Source: a virus. Taken from it: a stretch of DNA of 58,428 nt. The notes below the pieces were generated by a model that did no database searches, was not told where the DNA came from, and saw nothing but the letters and a program-made list of their open reading frames with translations. The DNA lies in the IMG/VR virus record IMGVR_UViG_3300035180_000124, positions 1-58,428 of that record. One strand, 5' to 3'. The position numbers were made by a program, and so were the translations under genes. Each line of letters begins with the position of its first letter. Positions within the stretch are counted from its first letter, which is position 1. This document shows, piece after piece, positions 6,977-15,722 of the stretch.

Positions 6977-7891
6977 TTAGGCGCCGGGGGAACCGAACAC
7001 GCCCAATGGATCGCTCCAGCCGAAGCTGTAACGCTCGCGTGCTTTGTATCTCACGTTGCCTGTGTCAAAGTCACCGTCCATTTTGGTGTCCAAAGCCACA
7101 CGTTCGAAGTGCTTCAAGCCATCAGGCACGTCAGTCGTCAGGAACCAGCCGTTTGTGTCGGTCAGGTAGTGATTGACGGTATAGCCTTCAGGGATCGAGC
7201 CGTTGTTCTTCAGGGCGTTGATGTCGTTGTCGGTAGTGCCAACACGGAGGCTGGTTTCCAACAGACGAGTAGCAACGAACATCAGAGCGGTCGGGATGAT
7301 GAGCTTCTTAGGCTTAGCAGCGATCAGCAGGCCCTTTTCATCTGTCCACAGAGCAATCTGAATAACGGCGGCTTCTAAGGAAGTCTCGTTCAAATCAGCG
7401 CCGGTGGTAGGACGATTGGAGTTGCTTCCACCATTAACCAAGGGGTGCGCCGTGGAGAACAAAGGCACGCCATCACCACCGTAATAAGCGGCAGAGTTGG
7501 TGAAACCGTTGTTCAGGACAGCAGCAGCCTTGACCTGTTTGGTGTAAGCCATAGCGCGAGCCAGACCTTTGGTGTAACGAGCAGACAGCGAGTCGTACAA
7601 GTTATCTTCCATAGCCTCTTCGGTAATGGCGAAGCCCAAAGCGATGGTTTCGTGGTTGTACCGGGCAGTGAAAGCTTCCTGCGCATTGTCATAAGCAATG
7701 GCTTGGCCCTCATTCTTCACCGGTGCAGCGCCGAAGCCCGCCAGTTTGGTTTCTTCTTCAAAGCTACGCTCCGATGTCTCGGTGACGTAGATTTCTTTGT
7801 GCTCTTCGCCGTAGCGGGCGTATTCCAGACCAAAAAGTCCGTTCAAGCCGGGGAGCAGTTCTTTAAGTAGTTGTGCGCGTGAAACAGCCAT
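6977..7891 (-). CDS. major capsid protein (Mu gpT-like, HK97 fold)
   Basis: 304 residues. The N-terminal arm (LLKELLPGLNGLFGLEY) and the segment ITEEAMEDNLYD recall the E-loop side of Mu gpT-like capsid proteins. The following helix (KGLARAMAYTKQVKAAAVLN) is a spine-helix candidate. The motif DGVPLFSTAHP with a downstream Asn-rich turn is typical of that family, and the C-terminus has an A/P-domain-like WFLTTDVP and RERYSFGW. It forms the icosahedral shell on the scaffold encoded by 9006-9923. It is followed by a strong terminator, which fits its need for high expression, and is preceded by head accessory genes. Confidence 0.85.
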   Translation of the reverse strand: MAVSRAQLLKELLPGLNGLFGLEYARYGEEHKEIYVTETSERSFEEETKLAGFGAAPVKNEGQAIAYDNAQEAFTARYNHETIALGFAITEEAMEDNLYDSLSARYTKGLARAMAYTKQVKAAAVLNNGFTNSAAYYGGDGVPLFSTAHPLVNGGSNSNRPTTGADLNETSLEAAVIQIALWTDEKGLLIAAKPKKLIIPTALMFVATRLLETSLRVGTTDNDINALKNNGSIPEGYTVNHYLTDTNGWFLTTDVPDGLKHFERVALDTKMDGDFDTGNVRYKARERYSFGWSDPLGVFGSPGA

Positions 7892-7904
7892 GATTTAGCT
7901 CCTT

Positions 7905-8537
7905 TTACAGACCAACAGCGTTGCTGTAAGAGTGGTATCCGGGGTTGAACTTCACCAGAATATCAGTATAGGCGTCACCCACAGTAGAGAAACCGACCAT
8001 GTCAACGAATCCAACAACGCGGAAAGCGGCGGTGGTAGTTACCATAGAAGACTCCAGCACAACAGCGGTAGTCGAATTGCCCGAAGTGGTGCTACCGGTA
8101 GAGGTAGATTGCACAGCAGACAGGAACGTGTTAGTACCCAATGCGGCAAAAGTCACAATGCCCGAAGCTTGCACTTGGAACACGGTGCGGTCGTCGTCGA
8201 TAACGATGCCTACGGCATCAGCAGCAACGGTACCAGTTGGCCAGTATTGTGCAAACACTTTTTGCTTCGTACTTGGATTGGTGTAAGAGCAACCCACAAA
8301 TACACCCAAGCAGCCAGTGTTAGCCGTACCAGTGGGGAAACCATTGGTAGTAGCGTCAGCACCGGTAGAGGTGGCGATTTGCAGATAGCCGGTAGCGGCA
8401 ACATAAACCAACGAACCGTTGTAAATGTTTGCGCCATAACCGGAGGCGATGGGGATGTTCCGGGTGCTACCTGCATAAGGTAGGCCACCCAGCTCATTTA
8501 CGGCTTTAAAGCCGTAGGGAGAAGCAGTTGATGCCAT
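7905..8537 (-). CDS. putative head decoration / structural protein
   Basis: 210 residues, Gly/Thr/Ser/Ala-rich. The N-terminus (SPYGFKAVNELGG, PYAGSTRNIPIASGYG, NIYNGSLVYV) resembles proteins found next to the capsid gene in many environmental phages. There is a beta-rich centre with VFAQYWPTG and a conserved-looking DDDRTVFQVQ. No enzymatic motif. Position directly upstream of the capsid gene in the same transcript supports a role as decoration or minor capsid protein. Confidence 0.65.
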   Translation of the reverse strand: MASTASPYGFKAVNELGGLPYAGSTRNIPIASGYGANIYNGSLVYVAATGYLQIATSTGADATTNGFPTGTANTGCLGVFVGCSYTNPSTKQKVFAQYWPTGTVAADAVGIVIDDDRTVFQVQASGIVTFAALGTNTFLSAVQSTSTGSTTSGNSTTAVVLESSMVTTTAAFRVVGFVDMVGFSTVGDAYTDILVKFNPGYHSYSNAVGL

Positions 8538-8551
8538 ATAAAAAACTCCAA

Positions 8552-9004
8552 TTATTTAGAACCGGAACCAAAGTTTCCGCGAGTGGATGTTGACTTACGT
8601 TCAGAGAACAAAGTCGCCATACGCGGGTCTTGCTGGCGCATAAAGTTATTGTCCACAGACTCCATATTAGTCTGCGCCACATTGTTGTAGTAATCAGAGA
8701 TGGCTTGCGCACGTTCGGTAGGCATCTTGCAAAGCATTAGCCCACCAATTTCGACGTTGCCCGTCTTCTCATTACCAACCAACATCAGCTCTTCGTGGTC
8801 TACTGCCTTTACCGGAACCCAACCGTCGCGCAATTTACTTGACACGTTAGTAGGGTTACTTACTCCCAAGATATGAGTTCCAATCCACCGATAGGTGTAT
8901 CCGGGCTCAGGCGTGGGATCGGGCAGTGTGCTCGAAGGGGTATACACAATGCGAGCACTTTTGTCGCGTGCAGAGAGATCACGGGATGTACGAGAATCAG
9001 CCAT
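8552..9004 (-). CDS. conserved head-region protein
   Basis: 150 residues. A basic, Arg-rich N-terminus leads into a short folded part (YTYRWIGTHILG, DGWVPVKAVDHEELML, GNVEIGGLMLCKMP) and a helical C-terminus with QDPRMATLFSERKS. Proteins with this sequence course lie between scaffold and capsid genes in related phages. It may be a minor head or assembly protein. No catalytic site is seen. Confidence 0.6.
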   Translation of the reverse strand: MADSRTSRDLSARDKSARIVYTPSSTLPDPTPEPGYTYRWIGTHILGVSNPTNVSSKLRDGWVPVKAVDHEELMLVGNEKTGNVEIGGLMLCKMPTERAQAISDYYNNVAQTNMESVDNNFMRQQDPRMATLFSERKSTSTRGNFGSGSK

Positions 9005-9005
9005 A

Positions 9006-9923
9006 TTAAGCCTCCAGTTTTGCTACTTGAGCAGCGTATTGCTGCGGGGTCATTCCAAATTTCTTCGCTAGCGCTACCGCTGACGTAGTAAGTTGAACCT
9101 TGCGAACTCCAGACGAACGTGTCGCAGGAGCGACCACCGATGCAGGACGCCTGTTGGCTTCACTTTTTCCGAACACTTCCGGGAACTTACTCTTCACACG
9201 AGCATCAATTTGCTCGAAATACTCGTCACTTTGCGGATTCACACCCGAGTTCACTAGCTTTTGGTGCAGCCCTAGTGAGTAGCTGGTAACGTCTTCAAAC
9301 CCATCAGACCCGAACCACTGGTTTTTTGCCTGCCAGCGCAGAGATTTTTCGTCAGGTTGCACCCGTTGAGGTGCTGGTTGTTGTGTTTGTACCGTATTTT
9401 CTTGTGCTTGTAAAGGGGTATGTCGATAATTCTTTACAGCTTCCAATTTAAACTTGGCGTCTGTCATCGCTTCTTGTGCTGCAATGATGGCGTCAGTGTC
9501 AAAAGCTTCCTGCGCTTCTTTGTACTGCCGACGTGCTTGTGCCATCTCGGCTTCGGCAGCGGTCAAGTTAGATGCCACTACTTGCTTCGTACCTTGGTCA
9601 ACATAACCCCGTAGAGTTTTGTTCTCCTCCATGATGCGCTGCGCAAAAGTTTCTAGCTCCTGCTTTTCTCGCATAGTCGCTTCTTTAACGCGGCGCTCGT
9701 CGTGACGAGCATGGGTCAGTTCCTTGATGCGATTACGCACCTTGTCAGAATAGGACTCAATTTCTTCGTCGGTAGGGTCTACGACTTCCCGATCAAGGGG
9801 TTTGCGACCTCTGTCCCGCTCGGGGGTGTCATCAACAACTTCGATCTCTACATCACCGTCAGTGACTTCAATTTCGATGTTCTCGTCATCTGTTTCGTGG
9901 GGGAATTTAAATTGTTCAGCCAT
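9006..9923 (-). CDS. scaffolding protein
   Basis: 305 residues. The N-terminus is very acidic (residues about 11-50). It is followed by a long charged helical region rich in Glu, Arg, Gln and Ala (DKVRNRIKELTHARHDERRV onward) with coiled-coil character, then a Gln/Pro-rich linker (QTQQPAPQRVQP) and a basic C-terminus (SSGVRKVQLT; KKFGMTPQQYAAQVAK) suited to binding capsid subunits. Length, composition and position before the major capsid gene fit a scaffold that guides procapsid assembly and exits before packaging. Confidence 0.75.
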   Translation of the reverse strand: MAEQFKFPHETDDENIEIEVTDGDVEIEVVDDTPERDRGRKPLDREVVDPTDEEIESYSDKVRNRIKELTHARHDERRVKEATMREKQELETFAQRIMEENKTLRGYVDQGTKQVVASNLTAAEAEMAQARRQYKEAQEAFDTDAIIAAQEAMTDAKFKLEAVKNYRHTPLQAQENTVQTQQPAPQRVQPDEKSLRWQAKNQWFGSDGFEDVTSYSLGLHQKLVNSGVNPQSDEYFEQIDARVKSKFPEVFGKSEANRRPASVVAPATRSSGVRKVQLTTSAVALAKKFGMTPQQYAAQVAKLEA

Positions 9924-9931
9924 GATTGCTC

Positions 9932-10366
9932 CTAGACGTGTGAAATACCACGGGGGTCTTGGACGACAGCTTCAATCTGGTCGTCGTTGATAAGCCGCAT
10001 CTCTTTGCCGTACATTTTGAAGCGGGTACCCGTGTACGTGCGCACCATAACGAAGTCACCGGCTTTACACCAAGGCCCGTTGGGAAACTTGACAGCGTCC
10101 TTGTACGCGTCGGGGCCGACACGCAGGACGAACAGAACCGAAGTGGTCTGCTCTTCACGGTGGGCAACGTCCCAAGGCTTCTCAAGGTCTAGCTCCGTGC
10201 CGTCGATCTTTTTTGAGACTTCAGGGACAATGCAAAGCATCTTGTAGCCAGCAGGCGTTGGTAGCAGTTGCGCTTTTTCTTCGTCGGACGCTTGCTCATC
10301 CGGCTTTGCAGTCGGTTGGAGAGCTTTTGGCAGGACGATACCCGGTGGTAGTAGGATTTCACTCAT
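9932..10366 (-). CDS. GroES-like / gp31-like co-chaperonin candidate
   Basis: 144 residues. The course is a short hydrophobic N-terminus, then LCIVPEVSKK, a mobile-loop-like stretch (KPWDVAHREEQTTS), FVLRVGPDAYKD, PWCKAGDFVMVR, YTGTRFKMYGKEMRLINDDQI and EAVV near the end. This order of strands resembles the GroES beta-barrel (V-x-V-G-x, GD-x-V, G-x-E-x-x-L-x2-D-x-I). Phage co-chaperonins replace host GroES to fold large capsid subunits. It lies in the head operon before the scaffold and capsid genes, which suits that role. Sequence similarity to GroES is low, so this is a fold-level guess. Confidence 0.5.
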   Translation of the reverse strand: MSEILLPPGIVLPKALQPTAKPDEQASDEEKAQLLPTPAGYKMLCIVPEVSKKIDGTELDLEKPWDVAHREEQTTSVLFVLRVGPDAYKDAVKFPNGPWCKAGDFVMVRTYTGTRFKMYGKEMRLINDDQIEAVVQDPRGISHV

Positions 10367-10553
10367 CTGAGGTTTCGACTTTCTTTAGCAGGGCCAGTAG
10401 GTGAGACTCTGCGTAGGCTAGGCCCTGAATAACCCCGCAAAGTTTTTGGTACTCGTCAAAGGTACGACAGGCCCCACCAGCCAAGTCGTCCGCGTAATTG
10501 TTCATGTCTTCACGTATTTTCTGGCGCAGTACGTCTGCGAATTGGGAAATCAC
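10359..10553 (-). CDS. small conserved helical protein next to the portal gene
   Basis: 64 residues, all helical by eye (FADVLRQKIREDMNNYADDL; FDEYQKLCGVIQGLAYAESH), acidic C-terminus. The start overlaps the portal stop (ATGA) and its own stop overlaps the following start by eight bases, so it is tightly coupled. It may assist portal or connector assembly. Unknown family. Confidence 0.6.
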   Translation of the reverse strand: MISQFADVLRQKIREDMNNYADDLAGGACRTFDEYQKLCGVIQGLAYAESHLLALLKKVETSDE

Positions 10554-13093
10554 TCAGTTTCTCCTTTTGATGCGGCTGGTCGGGCCGTTTGTAGCGCTTT
10601 GAGCGCCTGATCTCGTTTGTCTTTGGCGATCTGCGTGCCGATCTGTATCCCTGCACGCTCCTGCTCAAAGGCTTGCTTTTGCTTGCTTTCGTTGATCTGT
10701 GCCCCCATTTGCGTGCCTTTTAGCTGCATGTTGGCTTGAAGTTCGGCCAGTTTCAGCTTGTTTGCATCGGTTTTAGCGTTGATGTCTGCTGCCAACTGCT
10801 TCTCTTTGAACTGCATCTCAGCCTGCGCCTTCTGCTGTTCCAACTGCAACTCGCCTTGCTTGATCTGCAACTCGCCTTGCTTGAGCTGCAACTCCTGCTG
10901 CTGCATCTGCACCAGTGGGTCTTGTGCTTGCTGCTGAGCCTGTTGCTGCTGAGCCTGCTGTTGGTTCTGCTGCAGCGACTGTTGAGATGCCTGCGCCAGC
11001 ATGCCTGATAGGGCTTGTTCGATCTCTGGCGACAGCTTGTCGTCTTCGTCCGGCATGGGAATGCCCAACTGCGCTTCGATCTGCTTGCGGTACATGTACC
11101 CTGTGTGGTCGGCAATGTGCGCCATGAGCGCTGCTTGGATCATCGGGAACTTAGGGTTCTGGCCAATGGCCTGCATGACCATTGGGTCTTGCAGCATGGA
11201 CATGTGCACCTGCATGTGGGCCTGATGGTCTTGGTACTGGAACGCCTTGACCGGCTCGCCCTTGAGGACAGCCATGTTCTCAGACACGGGGTCTTTCGGT
11301 TTCATGTCGTCCGGCAGGGGAACCAGCTTGTCTGCATTCTTGATGCCCAGCACCTCCAGCATATTGCGGTGCAACTGGGGCATATTGTAGATGTCAGGTG
11401 CCGACTGCGCCATTTGCATGACTGCTTGGTACTGGACAACGCGCTGGCTCATCGTAGCGGCGTTGGGGTCACTGACGGGAATTACGTCCACATGGTCGTA
11501 GTCTTCCTTCTTAGCGCCTTGGTTGCCGGACTCGTCGTCACTTCCTTCCGGCTCGTACTCGTAGTTCGTGTCCGTGTAGTCACGGATGATCCCTGCCAGC
11601 AGACGCAACTCTTGCTTGAAACTGTAGTGCAGGCGGGCTTGGACTGCCGACATCACCTTCAGTTGGCGTTCCAGCAGCGCCAGCGTGGTGCCCACCGGTG
11701 CCTGAGCTGACATGTCGCTTACGTTCATGTCCGCCGTGGAGGCGAAGCGACGGCCTTCTTCGACGATGTTACCCAGCAGGGTGTACAAAACCTGACTTGG
11801 CTCTTTGTAAGGCAGCGGTAAGATATTGTCCCGCAGTGCGCCTGAACCGATGTCTACGTCTCGGAACTCTCCCGGAGCGATTGGCGTGTCATCGCCCTTA
11901 ATCCTAAGTCCACGAGACTTGAGTCCGCCGGGGAGGTTGGAAAGTGTGCCCGCGTCCACGAGCTGTCGCATAATACTGGTAGCCGATTTCGCAAACCCGC
12001 CGATGAGGTGAAAGAGTCCGAAGCCGTACGCACCAAAGCCGGGGATGTATTGGTAGTGGACGAAATGTTGGCGCTTGAGTTTGAGGTCATCTTCTTCCAG
12101 CCAGTTACGGCGAATTGCGAGCACCTGATTGGAGCCCTTAATCATCGTCACGACGTACGGCAAAGCTATACCGGTTTCCTCGCCATCTTCTTCGTCGTTA
12201 TATCCGTCTATGTCTAAGTCAACGTGCACTTCGTACAGGGTGTACCGTTCATCGTTGATGTCCGTGAAGCCAGTCTCCTTGTCCTTGGCCTTTTGGATGT
12301 CCGTGGACTGCTTGGTCGGCTCTTCCAAGTCGCAATCACGATAGAACCCCGCCTTCTGCAGCTTAATGATCTCGTTCTTGGTCTTGCGCATGACGTGCGT
12401 GATGCGGTAGCAAGTGTCCAGATCGGTCGTGCCATAGGGGAGAATGATGTCCTCGGCGGGGATGAACATCGAGACCTGACGGTTCAGGCTTGGGTCGAAG
12501 TACACCTTCTTGAATGCCGAGCCCGTTGCGGGCAGGCTCCAGAGCATGCGCTCTTGCTCAGGCCGAAACTCACGCATGACTTCTGTCAGCTCGTAGTTCA
12601 TGTCAGCCTCGACACGCTGCGCTGCCTGCAATTTCTCTGGGGTCTCTTTGCCGATGATTTTGGTGCGCACCGGGCCTGCTGCCGGGAACATCTCGGTGAT
12701 GGTTTCTGACTGGAACCTTACAACGGCTTCCGTAATCATGGGGTGGAACACACCAGACGCGCCATTCCAAGGCTCCGTGCGCTCTTCGTAGTTCAAACCA
12801 AGCAGCTTCAAGCCCTCGGTGTACGTTTTTTCCCAGTCCTTGCGGCTGTTCCGGTCGTTGTCAATGTCGCCCGATAGCTCTCCGGCGACTTTTGTCAGGG
12901 CCCCTTCGTCCAAATCTTCGGCCAAATTGTTGCCAAACTCGCTGTCTTCGGTAGGCTCGATGTCGATCTCTACGTCCCCGGCGTTAATGTGCACTTCTTC
13001 GGGGTCAACAATCTCAATTTCGATGGGCTCCTCGTCCTGAGCCAGAGATTCGATTCCTTGGGGGGCTTGGTATAAGCCTTTATCAACAGCCAT
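10550..13093 (-). CDS. portal protein (P22-like podovirus type)
   Basis: 847 residues, the length class of P22-like portals. An acidic N-terminus (about 80 residues) precedes WEKTYTEGLKLLGLNYEERT, EPWNGASGVFHPMITEAVVR, the stem/wing region (SLPATGSAFKKVYFDP) and a VHYQYIPGFGAYGFGLFHL segment typical of this family. From about residue 695 to the end it is a long Gln-rich coiled coil with QLKQGELQ repeated, equivalent to the P22 barrel. The protein forms the dodecameric DNA channel at one vertex, docks the terminase and receives the tail adaptors. Gene order small terminase, large terminase, portal is canonical. Confidence 0.9.
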   Translation of the reverse strand: MAVDKGLYQAPQGIESLAQDEEPIEIEIVDPEEVHINAGDVEIDIEPTEDSEFGNNLAEDLDEGALTKVAGELSGDIDNDRNSRKDWEKTYTEGLKLLGLNYEERTEPWNGASGVFHPMITEAVVRFQSETITEMFPAAGPVRTKIIGKETPEKLQAAQRVEADMNYELTEVMREFRPEQERMLWSLPATGSAFKKVYFDPSLNRQVSMFIPAEDIILPYGTTDLDTCYRITHVMRKTKNEIIKLQKAGFYRDCDLEEPTKQSTDIQKAKDKETGFTDINDERYTLYEVHVDLDIDGYNDEEDGEETGIALPYVVTMIKGSNQVLAIRRNWLEEDDLKLKRQHFVHYQYIPGFGAYGFGLFHLIGGFAKSATSIMRQLVDAGTLSNLPGGLKSRGLRIKGDDTPIAPGEFRDVDIGSGALRDNILPLPYKEPSQVLYTLLGNIVEEGRRFASTADMNVSDMSAQAPVGTTLALLERQLKVMSAVQARLHYSFKQELRLLAGIIRDYTDTNYEYEPEGSDDESGNQGAKKEDYDHVDVIPVSDPNAATMSQRVVQYQAVMQMAQSAPDIYNMPQLHRNMLEVLGIKNADKLVPLPDDMKPKDPVSENMAVLKGEPVKAFQYQDHQAHMQVHMSMLQDPMVMQAIGQNPKFPMIQAALMAHIADHTGYMYRKQIEAQLGIPMPDEDDKLSPEIEQALSGMLAQASQQSLQQNQQQAQQQQAQQQAQDPLVQMQQQELQLKQGELQIKQGELQLEQQKAQAEMQFKEKQLAADINAKTDANKLKLAELQANMQLKGTQMGAQINESKQKQAFEQERAGIQIGTQIAKDKRDQALKALQTARPAASKGETE

Positions 13094-13102
13094 TGGGTGT
13101 CC

Positions 13103-14644
13103 TTAGTAGTATGCGGTCGGGCGACGGGCGTAGCGATTTGGGTCGTCCTGCTCATCAGAGTCTAACGAAATAAACCCCCCTTGGCGATAGCGCAGCAAGG
13201 CTTGGGTAGTCGTGTCCACGTAGTCATCGTTCTCGCCAACGGGAAAAGCGGCGATCTCTTCGATCACTTCCCGTGCCCAGCGTGTGTCTGGTGCCCAGAC
13301 TTTACCAGAGGTGAACAGGTCTGCCACCGCATTAAGCCGCACCATCTTGTCGTTGCCCCGGCTGGGGCTAAATTCCTGCACGGGGATGCCCATCGCCCGC
13401 AGTTCTTGGATCAACGGCCCTCCAGCGGCCTTCTTTTCCACGATAAATGCGTCTGGCTCCCACTCTTTCCAGTGTTTCAGCGCTACTTGCTTGAGTTCTG
13501 GGAACGTCATGCGGTCTTTGAAGGCATCCAGCAGGATTACCTGCGGGCTGTCGCCTTCTTCCTCGTTATAGAACACCCCCCACGTCGTGCAGGCGCTGTA
13601 ATCGGAGGTATTTTTGATTTCGTGGGCCGTATCCCAGCTCTGCAGGATGTAATCGCACTTCGGAGGGGAGTCACTCTCCCATATACGCCAATGTTTGCGT
13701 GAAACCAGCGCGGAGTTCTCGCTCGTGGGCTGCTGCATGTACTGCGCATTCCAATACCGGGGCTCAATACTGGCCTTGGTAGCCTTGAGCGTCTCCAGCG
13801 GCCACTGTTCTGGCCAAAGCGACTTCTCATTGGGCTCGTCCTCGTTGAGGATGGCGGGCAGCTCCACGATTTCCCAAGGAAGTGAGTCTGGGTTCTTCGC
13901 TTGATAGGTCAATAAGCGACCTGTGAGGTCTAAAAGCGACCACCGCGTCATCACGATGATGATCGCCCCACCCGGCATCAAGCGCTGCAAGGGGCCAGTC
14001 TGGAACCAAGACCATGCCGTGTCAAACGCCAGTCGGCTGTTAATCTTTACGTCCTGCTCGGAGTGGGGGTCATCAATAACGAACAGATCAGCACCACGAC
14101 CGGCAAGAGCGCCCCCAACACCGGCGGCGTAATACTGGCCACCCGCAGCAGTAGACCACTTGCCAGCAGCCTTTTGATCTGCTGCCACCCGCGTTTCAGA
14201 AAAGATCGCATGGTAATCCTCAGAGTCGATCAAGTTACGTACCCGCCGCCCAAAATCTTCTGACAGACTGGCAGTATGTGTACCCATGATGATCTTCTTC
14301 TCCGGGTACTTGCCTAAAAAATAGGCAGGAAATAAGTACGAGCTGAACTCGGACTTGCCCATACGCGGCGCGATGTTGATAATCACGCGCTTTTTCTTGC
14401 CTTCAATCACGTCCGTGAATATCTTGGCCAGCTTGCGGTGCTGCGGCCCAATCTTGAATCCGGGGTACACGGCGCTGGCGAATCCCAGCATGTTGTTTTG
14501 CGCCGCCATAAGGGACGCACGTTTCTCGCGGATTTCCAGATCGTCGAACAACTCCATCTTGTCTTTGATGGACATCGTGGGAAGCGCCCGCATGAGCGCT
14601 TCCAGTTCAGCCTTGCTGAGCGTGGTTATTTTGTCAAGATTCAT
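13103..14644 (-). CDS. terminase large subunit (packaging ATPase-nuclease)
   Basis: 513 residues from ATG at 14644. An in-frame ATG at 14695 lies inside the upstream gene, and the shorter form has the more natural N-terminus. Walker A-type APRMGKSE is at residues 92-99 and Walker B-type VIDDP at 189-193. The ATP-coupling region (VMTRWSLLDLTGRL) follows. The C-terminal RuvC-like nuclease has its acidic residues in QSWDTA, VILLDAF, DAFIVEKKAAGG and NDDYVDTTTQA. It cuts concatemeric DNA and pumps it through the portal. It overlaps the small-subunit gene by 11 bases. Confidence 0.92.
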   Translation of the reverse strand: MNLDKITTLSKAELEALMRALPTMSIKDKMELFDDLEIREKRASLMAAQNNMLGFASAVYPGFKIGPQHRKLAKIFTDVIEGKKKRVIINIAPRMGKSEFSSYLFPAYFLGKYPEKKIIMGTHTASLSEDFGRRVRNLIDSEDYHAIFSETRVAADQKAAGKWSTAAGGQYYAAGVGGALAGRGADLFVIDDPHSEQDVKINSRLAFDTAWSWFQTGPLQRLMPGGAIIIVMTRWSLLDLTGRLLTYQAKNPDSLPWEIVELPAILNEDEPNEKSLWPEQWPLETLKATKASIEPRYWNAQYMQQPTSENSALVSRKHWRIWESDSPPKCDYILQSWDTAHEIKNTSDYSACTTWGVFYNEEEGDSPQVILLDAFKDRMTFPELKQVALKHWKEWEPDAFIVEKKAAGGPLIQELRAMGIPVQEFSPSRGNDKMVRLNAVADLFTSGKVWAPDTRWAREVIEEIAAFPVGENDDYVDTTTQALLRYRQGGFISLDSDEQDDPNRYARRPTAYY

Positions 14645-15224
14645 GGGCGACTGACGCCGGTACGGCGTCAGAAATATCGAGTACGTCCACCACACCCATG
14701 AACCGGTTGAGCTTTTCCTTGATCCGCGTGTCCAGCTCGCTGTCGGTCAGCTCTTCCTTCTTGATCTCTATCTTGTCTGTGAACAAGCCGATCTCCGTCA
14801 CCTTGCCGAGTAGGCCCAGCGCCTTGAGGCGGATGTTGGCGTTTGTGCTTTTGGTTTCTTCGACCAGTTGGGCGACTACGTAGCCGCGCAGTTCTTTGGC
14901 TTGGTTGACAAACTCCCAGTCGTAGGCGGTCAGCATACCTACAAGATGCTGCACTGCAGCAGGAGTCTTCACATTGGCGATGGCCACTGCGGTGTTCTCT
15001 GGAGGGGCTGCAGAGATGATGTTGGTGAAGGCTGTCTGCGCTGCCTTGGCGTCTAAGGGCTTGGCGATCTCATCGGAGTCCACAGCGCCTAGGTTCTTTA
15101 GCCAGTCGTTGGTGGCAATTTTAGCATCAAGCAGTTGCTCTGGGCTTGCCTTGTCGGCGCTCAGTGCAGCGTGAGATGTGTGCTCATACACCTCAGGGTC
15201 AAAATCTATCAAGTGATCTAACAT
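14634..15224 (-). CDS. putative terminase small subunit
   Basis: 196 residues. The N-terminal part is acidic (LIDFDPEVYEH), the centre helical (NDWLKNLGAV; AVQHLVGMLTAYDWEFVNQAKELR), and RLKALGLLGKVTEIGLFTDKI resembles the oligomerisation part of small terminase proteins. The C-terminus (IKEKLNRFMGVVDVLDIS) is short and acidic. It is the first gene after the late promoter at 15260-15289 and overlaps the large subunit, the usual place for a DNA-recognising small subunit. The assignment leans on context. Confidence 0.6.
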   Translation of the reverse strand: MLDHLIDFDPEVYEHTSHAALSADKASPEQLLDAKIATNDWLKNLGAVDSDEIAKPLDAKAAQTAFTNIISAAPPENTAVAIANVKTPAAVQHLVGMLTAYDWEFVNQAKELRGYVVAQLVEETKSTNANIRLKALGLLGKVTEIGLFTDKIEIKKEELTDSELDTRIKEKLNRFMGVVDVLDISDAVPASVAHES

Positions 15225-15259
15225 GCGTAAGCCCTATATCTTGCAGCCTCGTTCTGGGT

Positions 15260-15289
15260 AGTATACACTTCGCTCCGGTGATTGTGCAA
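15260..15289 (-). promoter_or_regulatory. sigma-70-like late promoter for the terminase operon
   Basis: On the minus strand: TTGCAC, 18 bases, TATACT, about 36 bases before the ATG at 15224. The -35 string is identical to that of the promoter at 6810-6838, suggesting a common late class. Confidence 0.6.
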
Positions 15290-15357
15290 GGCGCTCGTGC
15301 TGAGCGTGTTGTCATTTGCTTCTCCTCGTTCAAGTTGATTTGTCATCACTGAACTTT

Positions 15358-15390
15358 AAGCCTCGTTCCCCGGAGTCGAGGCTTTTTTTT
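15358..15390 (+). terminator. terminator-like hairpin, plus orientation
   Basis: AAGCCTCG, an 11-base loop, CGAGGCTT, then a run of eight T. It is in the correct orientation to stop transcripts moving right, yet no plus-strand gene lies upstream within 15.2 kb. It may end a small RNA or block read-through into the early region. Confidence 0.6.
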
Positions 15391-15491
15391 GCAAAATTTT
15401 TTTGAGGTGCCTATTTTTTAAGCAAGGGGGTGGGTCTGCTATCTATGCGTTTTGTGCATAAAGTTGTCTAAGGTTTTACAAAGAACTGCTT

Positions 15492-15508
15492 AAAACTTAT
15501 CAAGTTTT
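15492..15508. repeat. AT-rich inverted repeat, possible operator
   Basis: AAAACTT-ATC-AAGTTTT, a perfect 7-bp inverted repeat with a 3-base centre inside the AT-rich part of the divergent region. Position and symmetry suit a repressor or initiator site; no direct evidence. Confidence 0.45.
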
Positions 15509-15580
15509 TAATTAATGTGTTGTGCGCGAGCGAAACAGTGTTTAAGGCGGCTATGCGACGCGACGTCATAAAGGGGTCAT

Positions 15581-15597
15581 ACCCCCACGGTGGGGGT
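15581..15597. repeat. GC-rich hairpin ACCCCCA-CGG-TGGGGGT
   Basis: A perfect 7-bp inverted repeat (8 bp if read as a single-base-centred palindrome), about 125 bases before the first early gene. No T-run follows, so it is not a normal terminator. Confidence 0.5.
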
Positions 15598-15691
15598 CGC
15601 CTTATACCACAGATAGGGTCAAAAATACCCCTTCAAGTAAAATTCAGTTGTCGATGCAGTGGGGAACATCTCCACTGCGGGACGTCAACAA

Positions 15692-15709
15692 GTGGGACAG
15701 CTGTCCCAC
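15692..15709. promoter_or_regulatory. 18-bp palindrome, copy 1 (GTGGGACAGCTGTCCCAC)
   Basis: A perfect palindrome that directly abuts the ribosome site of the first early gene (CTAGGAGAAACTT then ATG). As RNA it would be a 7-bp stem with a four-base AGCU loop. The flank GTCAACAA is shared with copy 5. Confidence 0.8.
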
Positions 15710-15722
15710 CTAGGAGAAACTT

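Larger units (their letters stand above)
15225..15722. other. divergent control region between late (minus) and early (plus) genes
   Basis: 498 bases without a credible gene. It contains a late promoter (15260-15289, minus), a terminator-like hairpin for plus-strand transcripts (15358-15390), an AT-rich tract (about 15385-15530) holding an inverted repeat (15492-15508), a C/G-rich hairpin (15581-15597) and the first 18-bp palindrome (15692-15709). I could not find a convincing early promoter by eye. An origin or operator region is possible. Confidence 0.6.

Noticed and set aside
11015-11710. 231-residue plus-strand frame opposite the portal gene
   Set aside because: It lies opposite a highly supported portal gene and is rich in His, Val and Leu, the usual composition of antisense frames over coding DNA.
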